Shown: piece after piece, positions 55,882 through 64,000 of the stretch
Position numbering within the stretch: position 1 is the stretch's first letter
Layout of the letters: every line of letters starts with the position of its first letter
Assembly (NCBI RefSeq): GCF_029024105.1
Contig: NZ_CP118963.1
Span: 1,302,001-1,366,000, forward strand
DNA: 64,000 bases
From: Acinetobacter lwoffii
Lineage (GTDB): Bacteria > Pseudomonadota > Gammaproteobacteria > Pseudomonadales > Moraxellaceae
Direction: 5' to 3'
Notes under the pieces: generated by a model
What the model was told of the DNA's origin: nothing
Database searches by the model: none
What the model saw: only the letters and a program-made list of their open reading frames with translations
Made by a program: the position numbers and the translations under genes

Positions 55882-55884
55882 GTT

Positions 55885-55986
55885 TTATTCCTCATCTAGG
55901 TCTTGGTGTTGTTCCATGTAAATGGCAGCAATCACACTGGCAAAACATGCCATCAGTACACCCAGAATCCAAGCAAAATACCACAT
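55885..55986 (-). CDS. cydX: Cytochrome bd small subunit CydX
   Basis: 33 residues: MWYFAWILGVLMACFASVIAAIYMEQHQDLDEE. The MWYFAWxLG start, single membrane helix and acidic tail are typical of CydX (37 aa in E. coli). It stabilises haem binding in the CydAB core. It lies 26 nt after cydB with GGAGAGAC ahead of its ATG, and directly before ybgE. It is easily missed because of its length. Confidence 0.9.
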   Translation of the reverse strand: MWYFAWILGVLMACFASVIAAIYMEQHQDLDEE

Positions 55987-56012
55987 AGTTGTCTCTCCTT
56001 AAGACACAGCCC

Positions 56013-57158
56013 TTAGTACAGGCTGTGTGAATTATCTTCAATGTGTTTGTTGGTAATCACGCCCCACATCTTGTAATAACACCAAGTGGTATAGATCAGG
56101 ATCAGTGGAACAAAGATACAGGCAGCAACGGTCATAACGGTTAAGGTATTTTTACTAGATACCGCATCCCACATGGTCAGACTTGCAACCGGGTTAATGC
56201 TTGAAGGCATCAGGAAAGGGAATAGGGCGAAACCAGCAGTCAGAATTGCACCGATAACTGCCAGAGATGAACCCAGGAAGCTCAAGCCTGCTTTATTTTT
56301 ACCTGCTGCCAGTACAATGATCAAACCGCCCAAAATGCCGGCAATAGGCGCTGCCATCGTGATTGGATAAGTCGAGTAGTTATTCATCCAGCCTGGATTG
56401 GCATTGGTCAGCACTTCTTTGGCGAGCGGGTTGGCAACACCATTGGTATCAAAAGGTGTAACCAGTGTATAACCTTGAATACCACCAAAGTACAGCCAAG
56501 CGCCTGCAGCCAGGAAGGTAACCAGATAAACCAGACCCATGATTTGTGTTGCTTTGGCAGAGCGTTGGCGTAGGTCACCATCAGTACGCAGCATTAACCA
56601 TGCACCACCATGTGCACACAGCATCGATAAGCTGACCAGACCACACACAATAGCAAACGGATTCAGGAGTGCAAAGAAGCTGCCAGTATAAGTAGAACGT
56701 ACAGTTTCATCTAGAGTAAATGGCACACCCAGGAACATGTTACCGAATGCCACACCAAAGACCAATGCAGGAACTGCACCACCAATCGCTAGACCCCAAT
56801 CCCATGAATTGCGCCATTTGGTATTTTCCAGTTTTGAGCGATAGTCAAAACCGACCGGACGCAGGAACAGGGCAAACAGGACCAGCAACAGGGCCCAGTA
56901 CATGCCGGAGAAGGCAGTTGCATAGACCATTGGCCAGGCAGCGAATAACGCACCGCCGGCAGTAATAAACCAAACTTGGTTACCGTCCCAGTGCGGTGCA
57001 ATAGTATTGATCGCTGCACGGCGCTCACTATCATTTTTGCCCACAAATGGCATGATCGCCATGGAGCCCATATCGAAGCCATCGGTGAGGGCAAAGCCAA
57101 TCAGCAATACGCCGACCAGCACCCACCAAATGATTTTTAATAATTCATATTCGATCAT
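56013..57158 (-). CDS. cydB: Cytochrome bd ubiquinol oxidase subunit II
   Basis: 381 residues, eight or nine membrane helices. The start MIEYELLKIIWWVLVGVLLIGFALTDGFDMGSMAIMPFVGKNDSERRAAINTIAPHWDGNQVW is a strong CydB signature (GFALTDGFDMG; HWDGNQVW). It binds no haem in the E. coli type but is required for the complex. The ATGA overlap with cydA shows coupling. Confidence 0.97.
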   Translation of the reverse strand: MIEYELLKIIWWVLVGVLLIGFALTDGFDMGSMAIMPFVGKNDSERRAAINTIAPHWDGNQVWFITAGGALFAAWPMVYATAFSGMYWALLLVLFALFLRPVGFDYRSKLENTKWRNSWDWGLAIGGAVPALVFGVAFGNMFLGVPFTLDETVRSTYTGSFFALLNPFAIVCGLVSLSMLCAHGGAWLMLRTDGDLRQRSAKATQIMGLVYLVTFLAAGAWLYFGGIQGYTLVTPFDTNGVANPLAKEVLTNANPGWMNNYSTYPITMAAPIAGILGGLIIVLAAGKNKAGLSFLGSSLAVIGAILTAGFALFPFLMPSSINPVASLTMWDAVSSKNTLTVMTVAACIFVPLILIYTTWCYYKMWGVITNKHIEDNSHSLY

Positions 57159-58741
57159 GCTTGAGTCTCCCCATTTGCCTTCTCTGCAGCTGCAAGCTTT
57201 TCAAAATGGTATTTACCGGTATGCAGTGAGCTTGGGCCAAGACGTGAGAACTTGATCATCAGATACATTTCAATAATCAGTAACACGGTATAGAACGCTG
57301 CCAATGCCAAGATTGAACCCCAGACATCACCTGTGCTTAAGCTTGATGCTGAAAGATGCGTCGGTAATACTTCACCAATAGTCCAAGGTTGACGACCTAC
57401 TTCTGCTACATACCAGCCGGTCTGCGCAGCAACCCAAGGTAAAGGCAGTGCAAATAATGCAAATTTCAATAACCATGGTTTGTTTTCAGCATTACGTTTG
57501 GCTACCGCAAAAGTTGCCAGTGCAAATAGAAGTAGCATCAGGAAGCCAGAAGCCACCATGGCACGGAAGGCCCAGAACAGGCTTGGTACGTGTGGAATAG
57601 TGTCTTTAGCAGCTGCTTTGATTTGCTCTTCAGAGGCATCAACGACATTTGGGGTGTATTTCTTCAGTAGCAGACCGTAACCGAGGTCTTTTTGGCTTTC
57701 TTCAAAAGCTGTTTTCAGTTCTGGAGACTGATCACCAGCACGTAATTTTTCCAGTTGTGAATATGCCACCATACCATTACGGATACGCGCTTCGTGCTGA
57801 ACCAGCAGGTCCTTAATACCTGTGACTTGTTCAGTCGTAGAACGTGTAGCAATCAGACCCATCACATAAGGAATTTTCACTGCATAATCTGTAGTCATGG
57901 TTTCCTTATTTGGGATACCGAACAAAGTAAATGGTGCAGGTGCAGGGTGAGTATCCCATTCTGCTTCAATCGCTGCCAGTTTGGTTTTTTGTACATCACC
58001 CAGCTCATAACCTGATTCATCACCCAGTAAAATCACTGAAAGTGTAGAAGCAAGCCCGAAGATGGCTGCAATGGCAAAAGAACGGCGTGCAAAAGGCAGG
58101 TCACGTTTTTTCAGCATGTAGTAACTTGAAATAGCCAGTACGAAGATGGCACCTGTGACATAACCCGCAGATACGGTATGCACAAATTTAACCTGAGCGA
58201 CCGGGTTAAAGATCAGTGCAGCAAAGTCCATCATTTCCATACGCATGGTTTCATAGTTAAATGCTGAACCGACCGGGTTTTGCATCCAGCCATTGGCGAC
58301 CAGAATCCAGAGTGCGGACATGTTCGAGCCTAAAGCTACCAGCCAGGTCACTGCCAGATGTTGTACTTTGGACAGGCGATCCCAACCAAAGAAGAACAAG
58401 CCAATAAAGGTCGATTCAAGGAAGAAGGCCATCAAACCTTCAATCGCCAGCGGTGCACCGAAAATATCACCGACATAATGCGAGTAATAAGCCCAGTTGG
58501 TTCCGAACTGGAACTCCATGGTCAGGCCGGTGGTTACCCCTAAGGCAAAGTTAATACCAAACAGTTTTCCCCAGAACTTGGTCATGTCTTTATAGATTTC
58601 TTTGCCGGAAATCACATAGGTGGTTTCCATAATGGCAAGCAGAAATGCTAGACCTAGCGTCAGTGGAACAAAAATAAAGTGATACATCGCGGTCATGGCG
58701 AACTGGAACCGCGAGAGATCGACCACGCTTTCAGAAATCAT
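57155..58741 (-). CDS. cydA: Cytochrome bd ubiquinol oxidase subunit I
   Basis: 528 residues from the ATG at 58,741, which forms TGATG with the cydP stop; the TTG three bases earlier is less likely. SRFQFAMTAMYHFIFVPLTLGLAFLLAIMET contains the haem b595/d-side His, later segments contain KFVHTVSAGYVTGAIF (haem b558 His) and the GWYVAEVGRQPW motif. The Q loop (about 245-365) is of the long type. It oxidises ubiquinol and reduces oxygen at high affinity. Expression under low oxygen is expected, but no regulator site was identified. Confidence 0.97.
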   Translation of the reverse strand: MISESVVDLSRFQFAMTAMYHFIFVPLTLGLAFLLAIMETTYVISGKEIYKDMTKFWGKLFGINFALGVTTGLTMEFQFGTNWAYYSHYVGDIFGAPLAIEGLMAFFLESTFIGLFFFGWDRLSKVQHLAVTWLVALGSNMSALWILVANGWMQNPVGSAFNYETMRMEMMDFAALIFNPVAQVKFVHTVSAGYVTGAIFVLAISSYYMLKKRDLPFARRSFAIAAIFGLASTLSVILLGDESGYELGDVQKTKLAAIEAEWDTHPAPAPFTLFGIPNKETMTTDYAVKIPYVMGLIATRSTTEQVTGIKDLLVQHEARIRNGMVAYSQLEKLRAGDQSPELKTAFEESQKDLGYGLLLKKYTPNVVDASEEQIKAAAKDTIPHVPSLFWAFRAMVASGFLMLLLFALATFAVAKRNAENKPWLLKFALFALPLPWVAAQTGWYVAEVGRQPWTIGEVLPTHLSASSLSTGDVWGSILALAAFYTVLLIIEMYLMIKFSRLGPSSLHTGKYHFEKLAAAEKANGETQA

Positions 58742-58932
58742 CAACGTGTCTCCTGGATTTGGGAAGGATTGCCGGCGATACGCTCGGCGACTTGGTTATC
58801 AAAATTTTTAGGAATCGTAGGCGCATCAAACCAGATATTTTTAATTATCATGAGTAAAATAACCTTGATAATTAAAATGGCGGTTATTTCTCTAACCACT
58901 CTCTGGTTTAGATTTTTAGGAACTAAGCTCAT
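58741..58932 (-). CDS. cydP: Cytochrome oxidase putative small subunit CydP
   Basis: 63 residues: one membrane helix at about 15-35 (REITAILIIKVILLMIIKNIWF) with a short polar C-terminus DAPTIPKNFDNQVAERI. The pattern of a basic N-terminus, REI-LL-KL-L--IK-LWF and a D/P-rich follow-up is that of CydP-type small proteins encoded just before cydA in several gammaproteobacteria. It overlaps the cydA start by one base, so it is the first gene of the operon. Confidence 0.8.
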   Translation of the reverse strand: MSLVPKNLNQRVVREITAILIIKVILLMIIKNIWFDAPTIPKNFDNQVAERIAGNPSQIQETR

Positions 58933-59376
58933 TCGACTAAGCCTGTTATATGACTTGTTGTATATTATTAATCTATTGTAACTAAAAAATAAATAGATGA
59001 TACAGTTTAAATAAATATATATTTATAAATACTTGAAAGTAATAAATATATATTTATTCAAGTTAAAATTTATTCTAAATATTTTTTATTATTTTATGTA
59101 ATTTTATTGGTTTTTAAATCCGACTAAAATGCTTATATTTATATATTTTAATGTAGATTATTTTGGTTGGAATAATATTCTCCTATTTTTAAATCTGATT
59201 AAAATGCTTGGTTTTAAAATAAAGAATAAAATTAATCAAACTAAATTGGTTGGTTTTATAAGGGTTGAATATCAGTGTCACAATCTTTCTCATCTTATTT
59301 ATTTTGATAAAAAACACACCAAAAAAAGAACATGCTGGAGGCATGTTCTTTTTAAGCTTTGTGAGGGAGGCTCGAC
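58933..59376. other. Very AT-rich intergenic region upstream of the cyd operon
   Basis: About 440 bp with no credible gene. It holds the cyd promoter (minus) and the 3' end of the porin transcript. An imperfect direct repeat of about 25 bp (TTTTTAAATCCGACTAAAAT near 59,112 and TTTTTAAATCTGATTAAAAT near 59,187) lies here. Long A/T tracts would suit nucleoid-protein binding. No clear FNR/ANR box was identified. Confidence 0.45.
59323..59353 (-). terminator. Terminator of the porin gene
   Basis: AAAAAGAACATGC pairs perfectly with GCATGTTCTTTTT with a five-base loop, 24 nt after the porin stop on the minus strand. Symmetric A/T runs. Confidence 0.85.
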
Positions 59377-60510
59377 TTAGAAGTCGTAACGCATGCCTAG
59401 AGAAAGACCTAGGCTGTCTTCACCGCGTACGCCACCTACAGTATTGGTACGACCTTGTGCCCAAGGGGTAAGGTTTGAGTTTTCATCATTTAGTACAGTT
59501 GCTATGTTGCCATAAATGCGGACTGTTGGATCTAAACGGTGCTCAAGTCCGATTGCCAGTAAAGTTGCATTTGCATCGTCCGCATCGACATCGCGGTGGA
59601 ATACTTCACCACGGAATGAGGTTTTTGGTGCAAATTTATATTCACCGGCTACACCAAATACTTGTGCATCTGGGTTTGCTTCAGAATTATCGTGTTGAAG
59701 GAATTGGTATAAACCACCCAAGTTGAATTCAGGTGTGATTTTGTAAGCACCAGCAATACGGAAACCATCGCGTTCGCCACGACCTGCATCTTCTTCATAA
59801 TGTTCATAGGCAGCAGCAAAATCAACTTTGCCTTCTTTATAGGTTAAAGCGAGATCGTATGCTTTATCATCGCGATTATCTTTATTGGTAGTAGTTGTGG
59901 TTCCCGGTACGACTACTGTTACTGGACCATTCACAGTTTCAATTACAGTAGTTTTTGGTGAAGACGTTGACACGCTATCAGGGCTATTACCTTCGTGTAA
60001 AGAAAGTGCTGCTAAAACATTAAAGCCGCCGCCAAACTTAGGTGATTTATATTCAATGGTATTGTTATTACGTTCATCAAAACGCAAGTTGCCAGCACGT
60101 GTGACGTTACGAACATCACCGACCATATCACCAAAGAAGTTGACCGGGCCACGTGCTACTTTGAATGGGCTGTCAAAACGGCCGATACGCGCTTGACCGA
60201 AATCACCTTTTAAACCAACAAAAGTATCGCGAGTTGCAAATTCAACATCATCGTTTGCAGAACCACTTGCAAAGTTAATTTCCTGTTCGATTTGACCAAA
60301 TACGGTCATACCATTTTCTAGTTTTTGTTCAGCTTTAAAGCCTAGGCGTGAAGAGTTTGAAGAAAGACCTACTTCGTTATAATCCTGGCCATCATCCAGA
60401 TAATCTAAAGAAACGTGTGCACGACCATACACTTTAACATCAGCCGCGGCTGCCATCACTGGTGTTAAAATTGTTGCCCCGATTGCTAATGCAGATAACG
60501 TTTTTTTCAT
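59377..60510 (-). CDS. General Gram-negative porin
   Basis: 377 residues from the ATG at 60,510 (an upstream in-frame ATG adds four residues). The signal peptide is MKKTLSALAIGATILTPVMAAA, then ADVKVYGRAHVSLDYLDDGQDYNEVGLSSNSSRLGFKAEQKLENGMTVFGQIEQEINF, the trimeric porin start. Loop 3-like segments and a Thr/Val-rich external loop (about 185-215, TTVIETVNGPVTVVVPGTTTTT) are present, and the C-terminus ends in MRYDF with the final Phe needed for Bam recognition. It forms outer-membrane channels for small solutes. Confidence 0.93.
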   Translation of the reverse strand: MKKTLSALAIGATILTPVMAAAADVKVYGRAHVSLDYLDDGQDYNEVGLSSNSSRLGFKAEQKLENGMTVFGQIEQEINFASGSANDDVEFATRDTFVGLKGDFGQARIGRFDSPFKVARGPVNFFGDMVGDVRNVTRAGNLRFDERNNNTIEYKSPKFGGGFNVLAALSLHEGNSPDSVSTSSPKTTVIETVNGPVTVVVPGTTTTTNKDNRDDKAYDLALTYKEGKVDFAAAYEHYEEDAGRGERDGFRIAGAYKITPEFNLGGLYQFLQHDNSEANPDAQVFGVAGEYKFAPKTSFRGEVFHRDVDADDANATLLAIGLEHRLDPTVRIYGNIATVLNDENSNLTPWAQGRTNTVGGVRGEDSLGLSLGMRYDF

Positions 60511-60868
60511 GTGTTGCTCCAATAAAGACTTTTTTATTCATCGTCTTAAAAACAAGTTTCAGTATTGTTTTGAAACATCTACTGCTCTATTGGTGCCAAG
60601 TATTCATTACAAATAAGTCAATATGATTAAGGAAATATTTCAGAAATATTAAAGACAATCATTGTCTTATTTTTTATAGGATTATGAAGTGGGGTAAGCA
60701 GGATTGATACAAATACAGCTAGGCTCGGTGTTTGCTGTAAAACCTAAAAATAGGCTAGGTGACTTTTATTGATATTTGAGTGGCTTAATTCAGGGTGAAA
60801 TACATCAGACATAAAAAATGGAGCCGAGGCTCCATTTTTAGGTATTAACATTAGGTATTAAGAATAGC
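60511..60868. promoter_or_regulatory. Porin upstream region and HIT gene terminator
   Basis: About 360 bp, no gene. It contains a dyad AAGACAAT/ATTGTCTT (60,652-60,668) and AATATTTC...GAAATATT around 60,634-60,650, either operators or a hairpin upstream of the porin promoter. A perfect hairpin at 60,813-60,840 (AAAAATGGAGCC/GGCTCCATTTTT) is the terminator for the minus-strand HIT gene's end. Confidence 0.5.
60813..60840 (-). terminator. Terminator downstream of HIT gene
   Basis: AAAAATGGAGCC with GGCTCCATTTTT and a GA turn, 28 nt after the HIT stop on the minus strand. Confidence 0.8.
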
Positions 60869-61282
60869 TTAAAGGGCAGCTTTAATCTTCTCAGCCAGCG
60901 CTTTAATTTTTTCCTGGTCGCCCATTTGTGCTGCATGTTTGCCCAGATTGTGCAAAGAGGTAGGAACCAGATGGAAATGTACGTGTGGTACGGTCTGACC
61001 CGCTGCGGCCCCTGATAATTGCATCAGCACGATACCGTCCACACCTAAACCTTTTTCAATGGCTTTTGCAACTTTCTGTACGATCTGAATCGTATAGGCT
61101 GCAGCTTCAGGGGGTAGATCCAGTAAAGTGATCGCCGGAGTTTTCGGAACCACGAGAGTATGACCTTCTGCCTGAGGCATGATGTCCATAAATGCAAGAA
61201 CCTGGTCATCTTCATACACTTTTATCGCAGGAAGTTCACCGCGTAGAATTCGTGCAAAAATATTCTGATCATCATAAGTCAT
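60869..61282 (-). CDS. HIT-family nucleotide-binding protein
   Basis: 137 residues. The histidine triad is HVHFHLVP with H100, H102 and H104, preceded by NIFARILRGELPAIKVYEDDQVLAFMDIMPQAEGHTLVVPK, the usual HINT/HIT start. It likely hydrolyses AMP-lysine or other adenosine phosphoramidates. Full length for the bacterial HIT subgroup (about 110-140). Confidence 0.93.
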   Translation of the reverse strand: MTYDDQNIFARILRGELPAIKVYEDDQVLAFMDIMPQAEGHTLVVPKTPAITLLDLPPEAAAYTIQIVQKVAKAIEKGLGVDGIVLMQLSGAAAGQTVPHVHFHLVPTSLHNLGKHAAQMGDQEKIKALAEKIKAAL

Positions 61283-61313
61283 AAGTATATTCCTTGAGCG
61301 TCATTAAACTGAA

Positions 61314-61583
61314 TTATTTACAGTTCAATTCTTTCTGACGATCTTTGATCGCGTCAAGACGTTGTTGCTCTTTTTCCGAGAATTTTGGCTTGGTTGTATA
61401 GCAATTGTCATTACCAAACTTGGCTTTTGCTTCAGGATCTTTGAAACAGAAACCTTTAGACGCATAAATCACGTCATGATCATTTTTTAATTTTTTGCAC
61501 TCTTGTTCAGATGCAAGAACCGATGTTGAAGCCCCGAACAAAGTTGCAAAGCCGATCAATGCTGCAACAGAAAATTTCTTCAT
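61314..61583 (-). CDS. Periplasmic YARHG-domain protein
   Basis: 89 residues from the ATG at 61,583. A longer upstream frame would bury the signal peptide MKKFSVAALIGFATLFGASTSVLA. The mature protein (ASEQECKKLKNDHDVIYASKGFCFKDPEAKAKFGNDNCYTTKPKFSEKEQQRLDAIKDRQKELNCK) has the YARHG-domain pattern (IYASKGFCF, a variant of YARHG-Y-F) with four cysteines likely in disulfides. Extracytoplasmic location is predicted; function unknown. Confidence 0.8.
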   Translation of the reverse strand: MKKFSVAALIGFATLFGASTSVLASEQECKKLKNDHDVIYASKGFCFKDPEAKAKFGNDNCYTTKPKFSEKEQQRLDAIKDRQKELNCK

Positions 61584-61669
61584 GAGAGTTTCCTCTGGGT
61601 TATCCACTATATGTGCCTGCCTACTAGTCACAATATGAGGTTTCGTTATCATTATTCAATGGCGAGATA

Positions 61670-62542
61670 TTACTCGATGGTAATATTACTCCATGATTCA
61701 TACATTTTCACAGCACTGGAAAAATCACTGTTTTTATCCGACAGATCGCTGGCCGCTTGAATCAGATTCTGGGTCAACGAGAGCACAGGCGCAGAAATTT
61801 TGGCTTCACGCGCAAGGTCGATTGCAATGCCTGTATCTTTGGCCAAGAGTGGCAGGGCAAAGGTTACAGGAAAACTGCGGTTTAAAATACGCTGCGGCAA
61901 AACGGTTTCAGTCACCATGCTTTTACCACTTGAAGCATTAATACAATCCAGCGCTTCATGCAAGTTTACCCCATGCGCTTTCAGTGTAGTAAAGCCTTCT
62001 GCGACGGCACACAGGTTTACAGCCATTAACATATTATTTACGGCCTTCACTGCAAAACCTGCGCCAGATTCACCCACATGCTTGATCAGCTTGCCAAAAG
62101 CCTGCATCGCAGGAAGGGCTTGTTCATAGCCCTCTGCATTACCGCCCACCATCACAGTTAACGTGCCATTTTCAGCGCCAATGGTTTGACCGCTGACCGG
62201 TGCATCCAGAAAGATTACCCCATGTTCAGCCAGTTGTACTGCCAGTTTTTGGGCAGAATCCGGTACACCACTGGTGCAGTCGACCCAGACTGAACCGGAT
62301 TTAAGCGACAGATTTTCCAGAAGTCGTTCAACGTCAGCGCTAGTTGGCAGGCAGGAAAAAATCACATCTGCCTGTACGGCCTGTTCCAGTGTGACGGCTT
62401 GGGTGCCATATTCAGCCGCATGTTGCTCTGCCTTGTTAAAGCTGCGGTTCCAGACATAGACCGTATCAAAATGCTTGGGTAAATGTGCTGCCATACGAAA
62501 ACCCATTGCACCTAGGCCGATAAATGCCACTGATTGAATCAT
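61670..62542 (-). CDS. NAD(P)-dependent beta-hydroxyacid dehydrogenase
   Basis: 290 residues. Rossmann start VAFIGLGAMGFRMAAHLPKHFDTVYVWNRS. The signature FLDAPVSGQTIGAENGTLTVMVGG and GAGFAVKAVNNMLMAVNLCAVAEGFTTLKAHGV (catalytic Lys) match the 3-hydroxyisobutyrate / tartronate semialdehyde reductase family. Which substrate cannot be told from sequence: MmsB, GarR and other members are alike. Not in an evident catabolic operon, so housekeeping detoxification is possible. Confidence 0.9.
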   Translation of the reverse strand: MIQSVAFIGLGAMGFRMAAHLPKHFDTVYVWNRSFNKAEQHAAEYGTQAVTLEQAVQADVIFSCLPTSADVERLLENLSLKSGSVWVDCTSGVPDSAQKLAVQLAEHGVIFLDAPVSGQTIGAENGTLTVMVGGNAEGYEQALPAMQAFGKLIKHVGESGAGFAVKAVNNMLMAVNLCAVAEGFTTLKAHGVNLHEALDCINASSGKSMVTETVLPQRILNRSFPVTFALPLLAKDTGIAIDLAREAKISAPVLSLTQNLIQAASDLSDKNSDFSSAVKMYESWSNITIE

Positions 62543-62611
62543 GCTGTACCCTCTGAATATGTTTAAATCTATTGATAATTTTTAATATTTTTCTGGTGCG
62601 AGAAATCTGCT

Positions 62612-63709
62612 TTAAGCATCAAGACGTGTGGAGCGCTGCACCAGCCAGGTCGTCATTTTGGGCCAGAATGTATTGGCTGTTTTCTGGTTCGACATGAGTC
62701 CAAGATGACCACCCGGTATAAGAGTAAACGTCTTATCCTGGCTACTTGTCAATTCCATCAAAGGCTTAGCTGACTGTTCTGTGACAATCTGGTCGGTTTG
62801 ACCTGCACCTACCAATAGGGAGCAGCTGATATTTTTAAGATCAACAATACGACCATCTAAAGTGATAGAACCGTATTTTAAAGGATTTTGCAGCCATAAA
62901 TGCAGAACCATGTCCTGATTAATCCCGCCCGGATAATCGATCATCTTGTTCAGGAAATTCCCCATGGTGGCATGTTCATAGACATCTTCGACATGATCCA
63001 GATTCAGCAAAAACTGCTTCTGGCTTTTTAGCCAGCCAATCGGATCAAGTAATTTAAAGCCCAAGGCATTTACAATACCCGGCGTATGAATATATTGCTT
63101 CGGGATCAATCCTTGATGAATGGCCTGTTGCAAATTCTTATTTTTAGAAATCAGTTTATTGGTCGTAGAAAAAAGTTTGCCGACACGTCCTGACGCATAA
63201 CTGTCGATAGGACTGCCGACCACGATCAGATTCTTGACATGTTCAGGCGAATGCAGGGCTGTATAGAGCGTGACAAACACCCCAGCCATACTCCAGCCGT
63301 GTAAGGAAATGAACTGACTGCCTGAATGCTTGCAGATGGTTTCAATGGATTGAGGAATGGCTGCATCGATAAAAGATAAAAAATTCAGGTGACGGTGCTT
63401 AAAGTTAAAGCGTTTCCATTCCACCAGATAGACATCAAAACCGCTATGCTGAAAATGCTTGACCAGAGAGCGATAAGGATACAGATCATAGATATCCATA
63501 TTAATGGCTAACGGTGCGATGAAAACCAGAGGCTCCTTATATTTTTTCTCAGGTGAAGCGTAATAACGAATCTTGCAAAACTCGGTGCCGGCAATATATT
63601 CAAAAGGGGTTTTTTGCGACAGGATCAGTGAGGAGGCATTAAACACCCGGGTGCTGAGGTGTTTCAATTTTTTTTGCTGGCGCTGAAAGTTTTGTTTTAA
63701 CTGAATCAT
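62612..63709 (-). CDS. PhaC-like alpha/beta hydrolase with Ser nucleophile
   Basis: 365 residues, the size of class III PHA synthase PhaC subunits. KYKEPLVFIAPLAINMDIYDLYPYRSLVKHFQHSGFDVYLVEWKRFNFKHRHL and LNLDHVEDVYEHATMGNFLNKMIDYPGGINQDM are PhaC-like segments. The nucleophile elbow is HGWSMAG (Ser at about 140), not the Cys of GXCXGG in PHA synthases. The Asp (GAGQTDQIV) and His (IPGGHLGLMS) are present. So a depolymerase/esterase or acyltransferase is more likely than a polymerase. Divergent from metZ. Confidence 0.85.
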   Translation of the reverse strand: MIQLKQNFQRQQKKLKHLSTRVFNASSLILSQKTPFEYIAGTEFCKIRYYASPEKKYKEPLVFIAPLAINMDIYDLYPYRSLVKHFQHSGFDVYLVEWKRFNFKHRHLNFLSFIDAAIPQSIETICKHSGSQFISLHGWSMAGVFVTLYTALHSPEHVKNLIVVGSPIDSYASGRVGKLFSTTNKLISKNKNLQQAIHQGLIPKQYIHTPGIVNALGFKLLDPIGWLKSQKQFLLNLDHVEDVYEHATMGNFLNKMIDYPGGINQDMVLHLWLQNPLKYGSITLDGRIVDLKNISCSLLVGAGQTDQIVTEQSAKPLMELTSSQDKTFTLIPGGHLGLMSNQKTANTFWPKMTTWLVQRSTRLDA

Positions 63710-63851
63710 GTAAATAAAATATCCGTATCCGCGGGAGGATTGATCGAAGTCTAAGCAATAATCGCTTATTATGCCTTGACCTGAAATAGCTTAGGCGCTC
63801 AAAATGTTGGCAAATTTTTACAAAAGGCAGCCTGAGGGCTGAGGTAAAGCG

Positions 63852-64000
63852 ATGAGCCAGCAAGACGATATTTCTTACCAATTAGAAACTTTAGCCATTC
63901 GTACCGGTCATACCCGCACTTTTGAAGGTGAGCATGGCGAACCGATTTTTCTAACATCGTCCTTTGTTTATGAAAATGCTGCAGAAGCCGCAGCTAAATT
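63852..64000 (+). CDS. metZ: O-succinylhomoserine sulfhydrylase, N-terminal part (cut by window end)
   Basis: 49 visible codons from ATG 63,852 with GAGGTAAAGC upstream. MSQQDDISYQLETLAIRTGHTRTFEGEHGEPIFLTSSFVYENAAEAAAK is the typical N-terminus of Cys/Met metabolism PLP enzymes (ETLAIRTGHxRTxEGEHxEPIFxTSSFVY), closest to MetZ. The enzyme makes homocysteine from an acylhomoserine and sulfide. The PLP-lysine is outside the window. Confidence 0.88.
   Translation, partial: MSQQDDISYQLETLAIRTGHTRTFEGEHGEPIFLTSSFVYENAAEAAAK

Noticed and set aside
58679..58981. Plus-strand ORFs opposite cydA/cydP
   Set aside because: They are antisense shadows of the well-supported cyd genes and have no coding signature.

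Overview
The window looks like a chromosome segment of an Acinetobacter species. This is inferred from the moderate-to-low GC, the gene order pyrG-kdsA-eno-ftsB-ispD, a cydP-cydA-cydB-cydX-ybgE operon with Acinetobacter-like proteins, and a resident prophage whose genes resemble those of Acinetobacter siphophages. No search could be run, so genus is inference from gene content and recognised families.

Positions 1 to about 34,300 (perhaps to 35,100) are most of a lambda-like, long-tailed prophage read left to right. The integrase and repressor side lies off the left edge. The order is: replication genes (the end of a primosomal-type protein, DnaB helicase), tightly overlapping small genes, a RusA resolvase and a gene in the late-antiterminator position. 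A TTGACA promoter and an intrinsic terminator follow, as in a lambda pR'/tR' arrangement. Next come small ORFs, an HNH-like protein and a NinB-like protein. The head module is terS, terL, DUF4055 portal, MuF-type minor head protein, scaffold, major capsid and connectors. The tail module follows lambda order: tail terminator, tube, G/GT chaperone with a GGGAAAG -1 slippery site, tape measure, M, L, K, I, J. Lysis genes are a holin, a T4-type lysozyme and a 33-residue lipoprotein.

Two accessory insertions break the tail operon. One is a Rha-family regulator behind three tandem hairpins (15,168-16,058). The other (17,903-21,242) is a P22 immI-like switch followed by unknown membrane and zinc-ribbon genes. 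The switch has two ribbon-helix-helix proteins, three CCACAAATTGTGG-type operators and an ORF6N/KilAC antirepressor. At least a dozen intrinsic hairpin terminators lie inside the late operon, often directly before a start codon, which implies antitermination or a role in RNA processing. A minus-strand gene of unknown function (34,424-35,071) sits at the right edge.

From about 35,400 onward the genes look like host genes. They include an alpha/beta hydrolase, small membrane proteins, BrnQ, methionine aminopeptidase, a LysR regulator, and a minus-strand padR-hydrolase-sirtuin cluster. The padR cluster diverges from fadH across two TGCAAC-N4-GTTGCA-like palindromes. Then come a SnoaL-like protein, a YheT-type hydrolase, a lipoprotein, and the essential pyrG-kdsA-eno-ftsB-ispD cluster. 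An intact IS5-family (IS427-like) element separates ispD from rodA. The cyd operon, a general porin, a HIT protein, a YARHG protein, a beta-hydroxyacid dehydrogenase, a PhaC-like hydrolase and the 5' end of metZ complete the window.
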